64,000 bases of DNA from Streptomyces brevispora (lineage in GTDB: Bacteria; Actinomycetota; Actinomycetes; Streptomycetales; Streptomycetaceae). Location of the stretch: NCBI RefSeq assembly GCF_007829885.1, contig NZ_VIWW01000001.1, positions 4,588,001 to 4,652,000 of the forward strand. The letters are read 5' to 3'. Position 1 is the stretch's first letter. Every line of letters begins with the position of its first letter. Below are positions 51,791 through 61,334 of this stretch, piece after piece. Below the pieces are notes generated by a model that worked only from the letters and a program-made list of their open reading frames with translations, ran no database searches and was not told the origin of the DNA. Both the position numbers and the translations under genes were made by a program.

Positions 51791-52816
51791 GTGAGCGAGA
51801 AGAGCAAGTTCAGCGGGTGCCCGGCCACCGGAGTCGGTTCGATGCCCGGAGGAGACGCGCGGGAGGCGGCGAAGACCGTCACCGGCTCCTTCGGGGACGG
51901 CCAGGGCGTGCCGTATCTGGCGGAACTGCCCGCGCGCGGTCCTGGTGCGGACATGATCGGGCGGACCATCGGGCTGCTCGTCGAGATGTACGGACACGTC
52001 GAGCCGAGCGGTTGGCGGATCAGCGACCGGCCGGGGCGCGACACCCGCCGGGCTCGCTCCTGGCTCGGCGAGGACCTCGACGCGCTGGAGGAGTTCACCC
52101 AGGGGTACGAGGGGCCGCTCAAGGTGCAGGCCGTCGGGCCCTGGACGCTGGCCGCCGCACTGGAGCGCCGGGGTGGCGAGGCGGTGCTCGGTGACCCGGG
52201 CGCCTGCCGCGATCTGGCGGACTCGCTCGCGGAAGGGCTGCGCAACCACCTCGCCGAGGTACGGCGGCGGATGCCCGGCGCCCGGGTGATCCTCCAGCTC
52301 GACGAACCGTCCCTGACCGGGGTCCTGCTCGGGCGGGTCAGGACGGCGAGCGGCTACCGCACCTATCGGGCGGTGGACCGTCAGCTCGTCGAATCCACCC
52401 TGCGGGACGTGCTGGGCGCGACGGGCGAAGGCGCCGCGGTCGTCCACACCTGTGCGCCCGAGGTGCCGTTCGCGCTGTTGCGCCGGGCCGGGGCGGACGG
52501 CATCTCGTTCGACTTCTCGCTGCTCACCGAACGTGAGGAGGAAGCGATCGGGGAAGCCGTCGAAGGCGGTACCCAGTTGTTCCTCGGTGTGGTGCCGGGC
52601 ACCGACCCGGCCTCGGGCGGATTGTCGGACCCGGGCGGTAGCGTCATGGGTGTCAGGACGCTGTGGCGCAGGCTGGGGCTGAATCCGGGGACTCTGACCG
52701 AGTCCGTGGTGATCACTCCCTCGTGCGGCCTCGCGGGTGCGTCGCCCGCGTACGCACGTGCCGTGCTCGCCCACTGCGCCCGGGCCGCGAGATCGCTCGC
52801 AGACAACCCTGAATAG
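51791..52816 (+). CDS. MetE-like methionine synthase family protein
   Basis: A 341-residue protein resembling the C-terminal catalytic barrel of cobalamin-independent methionine synthase. Zinc ligands are seen in VVHTCAPEVPF (His and Cys) and ITPSCGLAGASP (second Cys), and GADGISFDFSLL follows. The N-terminal folate domain of full-length MetE is absent, as in the short actinobacterial forms. Whether it makes methionine or another methyl-transfer product is unknown. GTG start at 51791. It precedes ligA by 30 bases, so they may share a transcript. Confidence 0.88.
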   Translation: MSEKSKFSGCPATGVGSMPGGDAREAAKTVTGSFGDGQGVPYLAELPARGPGADMIGRTIGLLVEMYGHVEPSGWRISDRPGRDTRRARSWLGEDLDALEEFTQGYEGPLKVQAVGPWTLAAALERRGGEAVLGDPGACRDLADSLAEGLRNHLAEVRRRMPGARVILQLDEPSLTGVLLGRVRTASGYRTYRAVDRQLVESTLRDVLGATGEGAAVVHTCAPEVPFALLRRAGADGISFDFSLLTEREEEAIGEAVEGGTQLFLGVVPGTDPASGGLSDPGGSVMGVRTLWRRLGLNPGTLTESVVITPSCGLAGASPAYARAVLAHCARAARSLADNPE

Positions 52817-52846
52817 CGGGGCACTGGGTAACGGGAGGACGGGACG

Positions 52847-55030
52847 ATGGCCGGCGAGAAGCAGACGGCAGGGCCGGCGGAGGCGCGGGAGCGGCATGCG
52901 CTCCTCGCCGAGCAGATCGAGGAGCACCGCTTCCGCTATTACGTGAACGACCAGCCGGTCGTCAGCGACGCCGAGTTCGACCGGCTGATGCGTGAGCTGG
53001 AGGCCCTGGAGGACACGTATCCGCAGCTGCGCACGCCGGACTCGCCGTCGCAGAAGGTCGCGGGGCCCTACCGGACGGAATTCACCTCCGTCGAGCACCG
53101 TGAGCGGATGCTGTCCCTGGACAACGCCTTCGACGACGAGGAGCTGGCCACCTGGGGCGAGCGGGTCGCCCGGGACGTCGGCGCCACCGGCTACCACTTC
53201 CTGTGCGAGCTCAAGATCGACGGCCTCGCGGTCAACCTCACCTACGAGCACGGACTGCTGACCCGGGCCGCGACCCGGGGCGACGGCCGCACCGGCGAGG
53301 ACATCACGCCCAACGTCCGTACGATCGCCGACATCCCGCACCGGCTGAAGGGCGATCGCATTCCGGCGCTCGTCGAGGTCCGCGGCGAGGTCTTCTTCCC
53401 GATGGAGGGGTTCGAGGCGCTCAACGCCCGGCTGGTGGAGGCGCAGGACAAACCCTTCGCCAACCCGCGCAACGCCGCGGCGGGTTCGCTGCGCCAGAAG
53501 GACCCCAAGGTCACCGCCGGACGACCGCTGCACATGGTGGTCCACGGCATCGGGGCCCGTGAGGGCTTCGACATCGACTGCCTCTCGCACGCCTACGAGC
53601 TGCTGCGTGAATGGGGGCTGCCCACCGCCAAGCACAACAGGGTGGTGGATTCCCTGGACGGGGTACGGGAGTTCATCGCCTACTTCGGCGAGAACCGGCA
53701 CTCCGTGGAGCACGAGATCGACGGTGTCGTCGTCAAGCTCGACGAGATCCCGCTCCAGGGCCGCCTCGGCTCCACCTCACGCGCCCCGCGCTGGGCGATC
53801 GCCTGGAAGTACGCGCCGGAGGAGGTCAACACCAAGCTGGTCAACATCCGGGTCGGCGTCGGCCGTACCGGCCGCGTCACCCCGTACGCCCAGGTGGAAC
53901 CGGTCGAAGTGGCGGGATCCGAGGTCGAGTTCGCCACCCTGCACAACCAGAACGTGGTCCGGTCGAAGGGTGTCCTGATCGGCGACACGGTGGTGCTGCG
54001 CAAGGCCGGCGATGTGATTCCGGAGATCCTCGGCCCGGTCGCCGACCTCCGGGACGGCACCGAGCGGGCGTTCGTCATGCCCGCCGAGTGCCCCGAGTGT
54101 GGGACGGAGCTGCGGCCCATGAAGGAGGCCGACATCGACGTCCGCTGCCCCAACGCCCGCTCCTGTCCGGCGCAGTTGCGCGAGCGCGTCGCCTATCTGG
54201 CCGGTCGCGCGTGCCTGGACATCGACCACTTCGGCTATGTGGCGGCCGCCGCCCTGACCCGACCGCTGGAGCCCGCCGATCCGCCGCTGCGCGACGAGGG
54301 CGACCTGTTCGGGCTGACCATCGACCGGCTGCTGCCCATCCGTGCCTATGTCCTCGACATGGACAGCGGACTGCCCAAGCGCGACCCGAAGACGGGTGAG
54401 GAGAAGACCGCGATGGTCTTCGCCAACCAGCAGGGCGAACCGAAGAAGAACGCGCTCGCCATGCTGGACGCCATCGCCGCGGCGAAGGAAGCGCCGCTGG
54501 CCCGGATCCTCACCGGGCTCTCGATCCGGCACGTCGGACCCGTCGCGGCGCAGGAGCTGGCCCGTCAGTTCCGGAGTATCGACCGGATCGACGAGGCCAC
54601 CGAGCAGGAGCTGTCCGATGCCGACGGGGTCGGACCGGTCATCGCGGCCTCGGTCAAGGCCTGGTTCGCCGAGGAGTGGCACCGGGAGATCCTGCGCAAG
54701 TGGCGGGAGGCCGGGGTCCGGATGGAGGACGAGGGGGCCGGTGAGGAAGAGGGGCCGAGGCCGCTCGAAGGGCTCACCGTCGTCGTCACCGGCACGCTGG
54801 CCTCGCACACCAGGGACGGCGCGAAAGAGGCACTCCAGAGCCGCGGGGCGAAGGTGACGGGTTCCGTTTCGAAGAAGACCGCCTTCGTGGTCGTCGGCGA
54901 CAACCCCGGATCGAAGTACGACAAGGCCATGCAGCTGAAGGTGCCCGTGCTGAACGAGGACGGCTTCGCCGTGCTGCTCGAGGAAGGACCGGACGCGGCG
55001 CGCGAGGCGGCGGTGCCGGCCGAGGAGTAG
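52847..55030 (+). CDS. ligA: NAD-dependent DNA ligase LigA
   Basis: Seals nicks in replication and repair. 727 residues, close to the usual 670-735. The adenylated Lys123 lies in CELKIDGLAVN. An N-terminal Ia domain binds NAD (FRYYVNDQPVVSDAEFDRL). A zinc finger with four Cys is in CPECGTELR and CPNARSCPAQL. A helix-hairpin-helix region precedes the C-terminal BRCT domain (about 640-715, GLTVVVTGTLASHTRDGAKEA). ATG 52847 has GGGAGG upstream. Essential gene; it marks this as conserved chromosomal core. Confidence 0.97.
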   Translation: MAGEKQTAGPAEARERHALLAEQIEEHRFRYYVNDQPVVSDAEFDRLMRELEALEDTYPQLRTPDSPSQKVAGPYRTEFTSVEHRERMLSLDNAFDDEELATWGERVARDVGATGYHFLCELKIDGLAVNLTYEHGLLTRAATRGDGRTGEDITPNVRTIADIPHRLKGDRIPALVEVRGEVFFPMEGFEALNARLVEAQDKPFANPRNAAAGSLRQKDPKVTAGRPLHMVVHGIGAREGFDIDCLSHAYELLREWGLPTAKHNRVVDSLDGVREFIAYFGENRHSVEHEIDGVVVKLDEIPLQGRLGSTSRAPRWAIAWKYAPEEVNTKLVNIRVGVGRTGRVTPYAQVEPVEVAGSEVEFATLHNQNVVRSKGVLIGDTVVLRKAGDVIPEILGPVADLRDGTERAFVMPAECPECGTELRPMKEADIDVRCPNARSCPAQLRERVAYLAGRACLDIDHFGYVAAAALTRPLEPADPPLRDEGDLFGLTIDRLLPIRAYVLDMDSGLPKRDPKTGEEKTAMVFANQQGEPKKNALAMLDAIAAAKEAPLARILTGLSIRHVGPVAAQELARQFRSIDRIDEATEQELSDADGVGPVIAASVKAWFAEEWHREILRKWREAGVRMEDEGAGEEEGPRPLEGLTVVVTGTLASHTRDGAKEALQSRGAKVTGSVSKKTAFVVVGDNPGSKYDKAMQLKVPVLNEDGFAVLLEEGPDAAREAAVPAEE

Positions 55031-55287
55031 GGCCGGGGCGGGGATGGAGCCGTGTGGGTGGAGTCGTGTGCGTACGCCCGGATTCACCCGGTCGGCGCAT
55101 AGCAGATGCTGACGGGCGGTCGGTTCGCATTCGGGCAAGAGATGTAGACGGCTGCCCCTGGGACCCTTCCGCGGCCTACTGTTGAGGGGTGCGCCTGCGG
55201 CGCCCGGCCGCCGGGCGTGCCGCGGCACAGGGGCACGCAACGGAACCATCAGGTGACATCGGCACCGCCGGCTGTGAGAGGGACGGA

Positions 55288-57459
55288 ATGAAACCGACCG
55301 AGAACGCCGAACCGGTGTCGCGGCTGAGGGGTTTCACCGGGCTCACACCCAAAGTGGGCGCCGCCGTCGTGGCCCTCGCCACTGTCCAGCTCGCGACCGG
55401 CTTCTATCGGACCGTCAGCGGCGGACACGCCCTCTTCCCGGAGGGCGCGGCCGGCTGGTCGCTCGCCGTGCTCACCGGGATCGTCGTCGGTCATCTGGTC
55501 GCGCTCGGCCGCGACCGCTGGTGGGGCGGCACCGGTTCCGGGGCCGCCCTCACGCTCGCCGTGCTGCTGCTCTACGGCTGGGTGTCCGCCGGTCTGGTCA
55601 GCCTGGTCGTGGTCGTACTCGTCGGGATGGCCCGCAGACACCGCTGGTGGCAGGGGCTGTTGCACGGGGCGGTGGACATCCTGGGGGTGGGCGCGGCGGC
55701 GCTGGTCATGGCCGCGTTCGGTGAGGTGCAGACCGTCGAGTCGCCCTGGCAGCCACTCGACTGGGGCATCGACGTCATCCCGGAAGTCCTCCTCGCGGCC
55801 TCCACCTACCTGCTCGTCACCCGGGTGCTGCTGTGGTACGCCCGGTCCCCCCAGAGCGGCGGGCTGCCGACCGTCGCCCGCACCGCACTGCTGCGGCAGG
55901 GCCTCGTCGCGGTCGCCCTGCTCGGCATCGCACCGCTGATCTGCGTCGTCGCCATGGCCATGCCGGTACTGCTGCCGCTCTTCGCGGTCCCGCTGATCGC
56001 GCTGGACTCCACGCTCTGGATCGCCCGTGCCAGGGCCGAGGAGCAGCTGCGCGATCCGCTCACCGGACTGCCGAACCGGCAGTGGCTGCTCGAACGCACC
56101 TGGACGGCCCTGGAGGAGGCCGAGAGCGTCGGCACCCGGGTCGGCCTGGTCCTGATCGACCTCGACCGCTTCCGAGCGGTCAACGACACCCTCGGCCATC
56201 TGGCGGGGGACCGGCTGCTGCTGCAGATAGCGGACCGGCTGCGCCTCGCCCTGCCGCGCGGCGCGGAGGCGGCCAGGCTCGGCGGCGACGAGTTCGCCGT
56301 CCTGCTGCCGGCCGCGGACTCCACCACCAGCGTCCAGCGGGTCGCCCGCCATCTGGTCGCCGGACTCTCCTCACCGCTGGACCTCGACGGGCTCACCCTG
56401 GTGCTGGAGGCCAGCGCGGGCGTCGCCGTCCACCCCGACCACGCACTCGACGCGGAGGGGCTGCTGCGCCGCGCGGACGTGGCGATGTACCAGGCCAAGC
56501 GCGACCGTACGGGCGTCGAGGTGTACGAGTCGAAGCGCGACAGCAACACCCCCGACCGGCTCGGGCTCCTCGGCGATCTGCGGCGTGCGCTGGACGCGGG
56601 CGAGGTGGAGCTCCACTACCAGCCGAAGGTCCGCTTCGACGGACAGGTGGCCGGCCTGGAGGCACTGGTCCGCTGGGTGCACCCGGAGCGCGGGCGGGTC
56701 CCTCCGGACGAGTTCATCGCCATCGCCGAGTCCTCCGGGCTGATGCCGCACCTCACCGAGTACGTACTGGAGACGGCGCTGGCCCAGGTCGCCAGGTGGC
56801 GGGCGCAGGGGCTGTTCGTCCCGGTCGCGGTCAACGTCTCCCCGCGCGATGTGCACACCCCGGGGTTCGCGGGCGGCGTCGCGGCCCGGCTGGCCCGGCA
56901 CGGAGTCCCGGCCGGTGCGCTCCAGCTGGAGATAACGGAGCACGTGCTGCTGGAGGACCCGCAGCGGGCCGCGGACACCCTGGCCGGGCTGACGGGGCAC
57001 GGCGTGAAGATGTCCCTGGACGACTTCGGTACGGGGTACTCCTCCCTCGTCCATCTGCGCCGGCTGCCGGTCAGCGAGCTCAAGATCGACCGGTCCTTCG
57101 TGGCCCGGCTCGCCATCGACCACGAGGACGCGGAGATCGTGCGCTGCACGATCGACCTGGCGCACTCGCTCGGTCTGCTGGTCGTCGCCGAGGGCGTCGA
57201 GGACGACGAGACGTGGGAGCGGCTGCGGGACCTGCGCTGCGACGCGGTCCAGGGGTGGCTGGTGGCGGCCGCGATGCCGCCGCAGGAGACGACCGCGTGG
57301 CTGCGGGCGCGGGGCGAGCACGGGTGGCGTCGGCCGGCGGAGCTGGCGGCGGCCGCCGCTGCCGCCGCGGCAGCGGCGGGTGTGACCACCGCGGCGACGC
57401 CCGAGCCGGCGCAGCCGCCGTCCGGCCGGACGGTCGACCCACGGCCCGCCACGACATGA
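55288..57459 (+). CDS. cdgF: Membrane GGDEF/EAL protein (CdgF-like)
   Basis: Makes and degrades the second messenger c-di-GMP. 723 residues. Five or six hydrophobic segments (about 20-245) are followed by a GGDEF domain whose catalytic ARLGGDEFAV is at 329-338, and an EAL domain starting at 458 (EALVRW) with EITEH, DDFGTGYSS, KIDRSF and AEGVED all intact. So both activities are possible. In S. coelicolor, the gene after ligA at this place is called cdgF, from memory. The C-terminal tail is an Ala-run (around 680-695) and Pro-rich. The stop lies in the first unit of a repeat array. Confidence 0.93.
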   Translation: MKPTENAEPVSRLRGFTGLTPKVGAAVVALATVQLATGFYRTVSGGHALFPEGAAGWSLAVLTGIVVGHLVALGRDRWWGGTGSGAALTLAVLLLYGWVSAGLVSLVVVVLVGMARRHRWWQGLLHGAVDILGVGAAALVMAAFGEVQTVESPWQPLDWGIDVIPEVLLAASTYLLVTRVLLWYARSPQSGGLPTVARTALLRQGLVAVALLGIAPLICVVAMAMPVLLPLFAVPLIALDSTLWIARARAEEQLRDPLTGLPNRQWLLERTWTALEEAESVGTRVGLVLIDLDRFRAVNDTLGHLAGDRLLLQIADRLRLALPRGAEAARLGGDEFAVLLPAADSTTSVQRVARHLVAGLSSPLDLDGLTLVLEASAGVAVHPDHALDAEGLLRRADVAMYQAKRDRTGVEVYESKRDSNTPDRLGLLGDLRRALDAGEVELHYQPKVRFDGQVAGLEALVRWVHPERGRVPPDEFIAIAESSGLMPHLTEYVLETALAQVARWRAQGLFVPVAVNVSPRDVHTPGFAGGVAARLARHGVPAGALQLEITEHVLLEDPQRAADTLAGLTGHGVKMSLDDFGTGYSSLVHLRRLPVSELKIDRSFVARLAIDHEDAEIVRCTIDLAHSLGLLVVAEGVEDDETWERLRDLRCDAVQGWLVAAAMPPQETTAWLRARGEHGWRRPAELAAAAAAAAAAAGVTTAATPEPAQPPSGRTVDPRPATT

Positions 57460-57577
57460 ACCGGCTCGGGGCCCGCCACGACGTGAACCCACTCACGGCC
57501 CGTTCGTCATGAACTGACTCACTGCCCGTTACGACATGAGCCGACTCGCGGTCCGCGACGGCATAAACCGCCTCCGG
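57444..57577. repeat. Tandem repeat, 26-27 bp period, five copies
   Basis: Units start at 57444, 57471, 57498, 57524 and 57551, with GCCCGCCACGACATGAACC as the model. Each unit contains a stop triplet at the same place (ATGA or GTGA, ATAA in the last). The first of these is the stop codon of the GGDEF/EAL gene. Confidence 0.92.
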
Positions 57578-57678
57578 GAGGCGGGCCGGGCAGGGGTGTT
57601 CCGTGGGTGGCCGTGGTCGGTGCGGGCGACACCATAGGATTGGGCCAAAACCACACACCAACCCCTGAGGATCGCTGC

Positions 57679-57975
57679 ATGCCTGGCATCACGCGCGAGG
57701 AGGTCGCCCACCTCGCCCGGCTGGCGCGTCTGGAGCTGAAGGGCGAAGAGCTCGATCACTTCGCCGGTCAGCTCGACGACATCATCGGCGCGGTCGCCCG
57801 CGTCTCCGAGGTCGCCGACCAAGACGTACCGCCGACCTCCCATCCGCTGCCGCTGACCAACGTCATGCGCGCGGACGAGGTCCGTCCCTCGCTCACCCCC
57901 GCGCAGGCGCTCTCCGGCGCCCCGGCCCAGGAGCAGCAGCGTTTCAAGGTGCCGCAGATCCTGGGGGAGGACTAA
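57679..57975 (+). CDS. gatC: Asp-tRNA(Asn)/Glu-tRNA(Gln) amidotransferase subunit C
   Basis: Stabilises GatA-GatB in the tRNA-dependent transamidation complex. 98 residues, typical. ITREEVAHLARLARLELKGEEL at the N-terminus and PTSHPLPLTNVMRADEV are signature segments. ATG 57679 has GAGGATCG upstream. First gene of the gat operon. Confidence 0.97.
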   Translation: MPGITREEVAHLARLARLELKGEELDHFAGQLDDIIGAVARVSEVADQDVPPTSHPLPLTNVMRADEVRPSLTPAQALSGAPAQEQQRFKVPQILGED

Positions 57976-57981
57976 AAAGCC

Positions 57982-59484
57982 ATGACGGACATCAGCACCA
58001 TCATCAAGCTCACCGCCGCCGAGACCGCCGCGAAGATCGCTTCCGGTGAGCTCACGGCCGTCGAGGTCACCGAGGCCCACCTGGCCCGGATCGAGGCCGT
58101 CGACGAGAAGGTCCACGCCTTCCTGCACGTCGACCGCGAGGGCGCGCTCGCGCAGGCCCGTGCCGTCGACGCGAAGAGGGCGGCGGGCGAGAAGCTCGGC
58201 CCGCTGGCCGGCGTCCCGCTCGCGCTCAAGGACATCTTCACCACGCAGGACATGCCGACCACCGTCGGCTCGAAGATCCTCGAAGGCTGGGTCCCGCCCT
58301 ACGACGCGACCGTCACCAAGCGGCTGAAGGCCGCCGACGTCGTCATCCTCGGCAAGACCAACATGGACGAGTTCGCCATGGGGTCCTCCACCGAGAACAG
58401 CGCCTACGGCCCGACCGGCAACCCGTGGGACCTCACCCGCATCCCGGGCGGCTCCGGCGGCGGCTCCTCCGCCGCGCTCGCCTCCTTCGAGGCCCCGCTG
58501 GCCATCGGCACGGACACCGGCGGCTCGATCCGCCAGCCCGCCGCCGTCACCGGCACCGTCGGCGTCAAGCCCACCTACGGCGGTGTCTCCCGCTACGGCA
58601 TGGTGGCCTTCTCGTCCTCCCTCGACCAGGGCGGCCCCTGCGCCCGTACGGTCCTGGACGCGGCGCTGCTGCACGAGGTCATCGCCGGGCACGACCCGCT
58701 CGACTCGACGTCCATCGACGCCCCGGTCCCGCCGGTCGTCGAGGCCGCGCGCAACGGCTCCGTCGAGGGCATGCGGGTCGGAGTCGTCAAGCAGTTCTCG
58801 GGCGAGGGCTACCAGGCCGGTGTCGTCCAGCGCTTCAACGAGGCGGTCGAGCTGCTGAAGTCGCTCGGCGCCACGGTCGTCGAGCTGGACTGCCCGTCCT
58901 TCGACCTGGGCCTTTCGGCGTACTACCTCATCGCGCCGTCCGAGTGCTCCTCGAACCTCGCCCGCTTCGACGCCATGCGCTACGGCCTGCGGGTCGGCGA
59001 CGACGGTACGAAGTCCGCCGAGGAGGTCACCGCGCTCACCCGCGAAGCCGGTTTCGGCGACGAGGTCAAGCGCCGCATCATCCTCGGCACGTACGCGCTG
59101 AGCTCCGGCTACTACGACGCCTACTACGGCTCGGCGCAGAAGGTCCGCACCCTGATCACGCGGGACTTCGAGAAGGCCTTCGAGCAGGTCGACGTCATCG
59201 TCTCCCCGACGACGCCCACCACCGCCTTCCCGATCGGCGAGCGCGCCGACGACCCGATGGCGATGTACCTCGCGGACCTCTGCACCATTCCGACCAACCT
59301 GGCCGGCAACGCCGCCATGTCGCTGCCCTGCGGCCTGGCGCCGGAGGACGGCCTCCCGGTCGGGCTGCAGATCATCGCCCCCGCCATGAAGGACGACCGG
59401 CTGTACAGGGTCGGAGCCGCCGTTGAGGCCGCCTTCGTGGAAAAGTGGGGACACCCGCTGCTCGAGGAGGCTCCGTCGCTGTGA
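57982..59484 (+). CDS. gatA: Asp-tRNA(Asn)/Glu-tRNA(Gln) amidotransferase subunit A
   Basis: Glutaminase subunit that releases ammonia for GatB. 500 residues. The amidase Ser-cisSer-Lys triad is visible: Lys in PLALKDIFTT, and Ser residues in the GGSGGGSSAA and GTDTGGSIRQPA segments. Starts six bases after gatC and is coupled to the small ORF that follows (GTGA overlap). Confidence 0.97.
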   Translation: MTDISTIIKLTAAETAAKIASGELTAVEVTEAHLARIEAVDEKVHAFLHVDREGALAQARAVDAKRAAGEKLGPLAGVPLALKDIFTTQDMPTTVGSKILEGWVPPYDATVTKRLKAADVVILGKTNMDEFAMGSSTENSAYGPTGNPWDLTRIPGGSGGGSSAALASFEAPLAIGTDTGGSIRQPAAVTGTVGVKPTYGGVSRYGMVAFSSSLDQGGPCARTVLDAALLHEVIAGHDPLDSTSIDAPVPPVVEAARNGSVEGMRVGVVKQFSGEGYQAGVVQRFNEAVELLKSLGATVVELDCPSFDLGLSAYYLIAPSECSSNLARFDAMRYGLRVGDDGTKSAEEVTALTREAGFGDEVKRRIILGTYALSSGYYDAYYGSAQKVRTLITRDFEKAFEQVDVIVSPTTPTTAFPIGERADDPMAMYLADLCTIPTNLAGNAAMSLPCGLAPEDGLPVGLQIIAPAMKDDRLYRVGAAVEAAFVEKWGHPLLEEAPSL

Positions 59485-59723
59485 CTGCCATGGCAAAGAA
59501 GGCCACGAACTTCAAGAAGTCCAAGACCGGGCTGTACGTATCGCTCGGCAGCACCGCGTTCGGCGCGATCAGCGTCGCCAAGCAGGCGAGGCTCGCGCGG
59601 AACGACAACGACATGCTGCGGCTCATCGACGCCGCGGTGTCCGCCGCCGCCATCGTCACCGGCCTCGCGATCCTCTATCGCGAACTGAAGCGTCTCGGCG
59701 ACGATGACGTCCTGCTGGGCTGA
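59481..59723 (+). CDS. Small membrane protein between gatA and gatB
   Basis: An 80-residue protein, Lys-rich at the N-terminus (MAKKATNFKKSK), with one membrane helix in AAVSAAAIVTGLAILY and a charged tail. The GTG at 59481 overlaps the gatA stop and has GGAGG ten bases before; an ATG nine bases later could be used instead. It is inserted in the gat operon, where it keeps the reading order gatA-small-gatB. I recall a similar gene at this position in other Streptomyces. Function unknown; it might tether or regulate the complex, but this is guesswork. Confidence 0.8.
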   Translation: MTAMAKKATNFKKSKTGLYVSLGSTAFGAISVAKQARLARNDNDMLRLIDAAVSAAAIVTGLAILYRELKRLGDDDVLLG

Positions 59724-59740
59724 GAGGGAAAGTTTTCACC

Positions 59741-61252
59741 GTGACTGCTGTCATTGACCTGGAGTCGTACGAGGACGCCCTCGCGACGTACGACCCCGTC
59801 ATGGGCCTCGAAGTCCATGTCGAGCTCGGCACCAAGACCAAGATGTTCTGCGGCTGCTCCACCGAGCTCAAGCAGGACGCCAACTCCCAGACCTGCCCGG
59901 TCTGCCTCGGACTGCCGGGCGCGCTGCCGGTCGTCAACGAGATCGGCGTCGAGTCCGCCATCAAGATCGGTCTCGCACTGAACTGCGAGATCGCCGAGTG
60001 GTGCCGCTTCGCCCGGAAGAACTACTTCTACCCGGACATGCCGAAGAACTTCCAGACCTCCCAGTACGACGAACCGATCGCCTTCGACGGCTATCTGGAC
60101 GTCCAGCTGGAGGACGGCGAGATCTTCCGCGTGCAGATCGAGCGCGCCCACATGGAGGAGGACACCGGTAAGTCGACGCACGTCGGCGGCGCCACCGGCC
60201 GTATCCACGGGGCGTCCCACTCCCTGCTCGACTACAACCGCGCGGGCATCCCGCTCATCGAGATCGTCACCAAGCCGATCGAGGGAGCGGGCGCACGCGC
60301 CCCCGAGGTCGCCAAGGCGTACGTCGCCGAGCTGCGCGAGCTCATCAAGGCGCTCGGCGTCTCGGAGGCCCGGATGGAGATGGGCCAGATGCGCTGCGAC
60401 GTGAACCTGTCGCTGCGCCCGCACGGCCGTGAGGCGTTCGGCACCCGTTCCGAGACGAAGAACGTGAACTCCCTGCGTTCCGTCGAGCGGGCCGCCCGCT
60501 TCGAGATCCAGCGCCACGCCGCGGTGCTGAACTCCGGCGGCACGATCGTGCAGGAGACCCGGCACTTCCACGAGGAGGACGGCTCCACCACGGCCGGCCG
60601 CATCAAGGACAACGCCGAGGACTACCGCTACTTCCCGGAGCCCGACCTGGTACCGGTCGCCCCGGCCCGCGCCTGGGTCGAGGAGCTGCGGGGCGGCCTC
60701 CCCGAGCTGCCGCGGCTGCGCCGCGCACGGCTCAAGGAGGAGTGGGGCGCGTCCGAGCACGACATGCAGTCCATCCTCAACGCGGGCGCGGTCGACCTGA
60801 TCGTCGCCACGACGGAGGCGGGCGCACCCTCGGACCAGGCCCGCAAGTGGTGGATGGGCGAGCTGGCCCGTAACGCCAACGAGACCGGCCGCGGTCTCGA
60901 CGAACTGCCCGTCACCCCGGTGCAGGTCGCCAGGGTGGCCGCGCTCGTCGCCTCGGGCGACCTCAACGACAAGCTGGCCCGCCAGGTGCTGGAGGGCGTC
61001 CTCGCGGGCGAGGGCGACCCGGACACCGTCGTCGAGAAGCGCGGCCTGAAGGTCGTCTCCGACGAGGGCGCGCTGTCCACCGCCGTCGAGGAGGCCATCG
61101 CGGGCAACGCCGCCATCGCGGACAAGATCCGCGGCGGCAAGGTCGCCGCGGCCGGCGCGCTCGTCGGCGCCGTCATGAAGGCCACCCGTGGCCAGGCGGA
61201 CGCGGCACGGGTGCGTGAGCTGATCCTGGAGAAGCTCGGCGTCGAGGGCTGA
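59741..61252 (+). CDS. gatB: Asp-tRNA(Asn)/Glu-tRNA(Gln) amidotransferase subunit B
   Basis: tRNA-binding and kinase subunit of the transamidation complex. 503 residues. The zinc site CGCSTELKQDANSQTCPVC, the core GLEVHVELGTKTKMFCG and HSLLDYNRAGIPLIEIVT are typical, with a tail domain from about residue 400. GTG start at 59741. It ends the operon; a hairpin follows. Confidence 0.97.
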   Translation: MTAVIDLESYEDALATYDPVMGLEVHVELGTKTKMFCGCSTELKQDANSQTCPVCLGLPGALPVVNEIGVESAIKIGLALNCEIAEWCRFARKNYFYPDMPKNFQTSQYDEPIAFDGYLDVQLEDGEIFRVQIERAHMEEDTGKSTHVGGATGRIHGASHSLLDYNRAGIPLIEIVTKPIEGAGARAPEVAKAYVAELRELIKALGVSEARMEMGQMRCDVNLSLRPHGREAFGTRSETKNVNSLRSVERAARFEIQRHAAVLNSGGTIVQETRHFHEEDGSTTAGRIKDNAEDYRYFPEPDLVPVAPARAWVEELRGGLPELPRLRRARLKEEWGASEHDMQSILNAGAVDLIVATTEAGAPSDQARKWWMGELARNANETGRGLDELPVTPVQVARVAALVASGDLNDKLARQVLEGVLAGEGDPDTVVEKRGLKVVSDEGALSTAVEEAIAGNAAIADKIRGGKVAAAGALVGAVMKATRGQADAARVRELILEKLGVEG

Positions 61253-61273
61253 GTCCGTCCCCGTACGTCCTCG

Positions 61274-61314
61274 AAGGGGCGGTGCATCCGGTACCACCGG
61301 GCGCGCCGCCCCTT
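61274..61314 (+). terminator. Terminator hairpin after gatB
   Basis: AAGGGGCGG (61274-61282) pairs with CCGCCCCTT (61306-61314); CCGGT-ACC-ACCGG forms an inner stem. It starts 22 bases after the gatB stop. Confidence 0.75.
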
Positions 61315-61334
61315 TCACCGCTCCGGAGAGCCCG

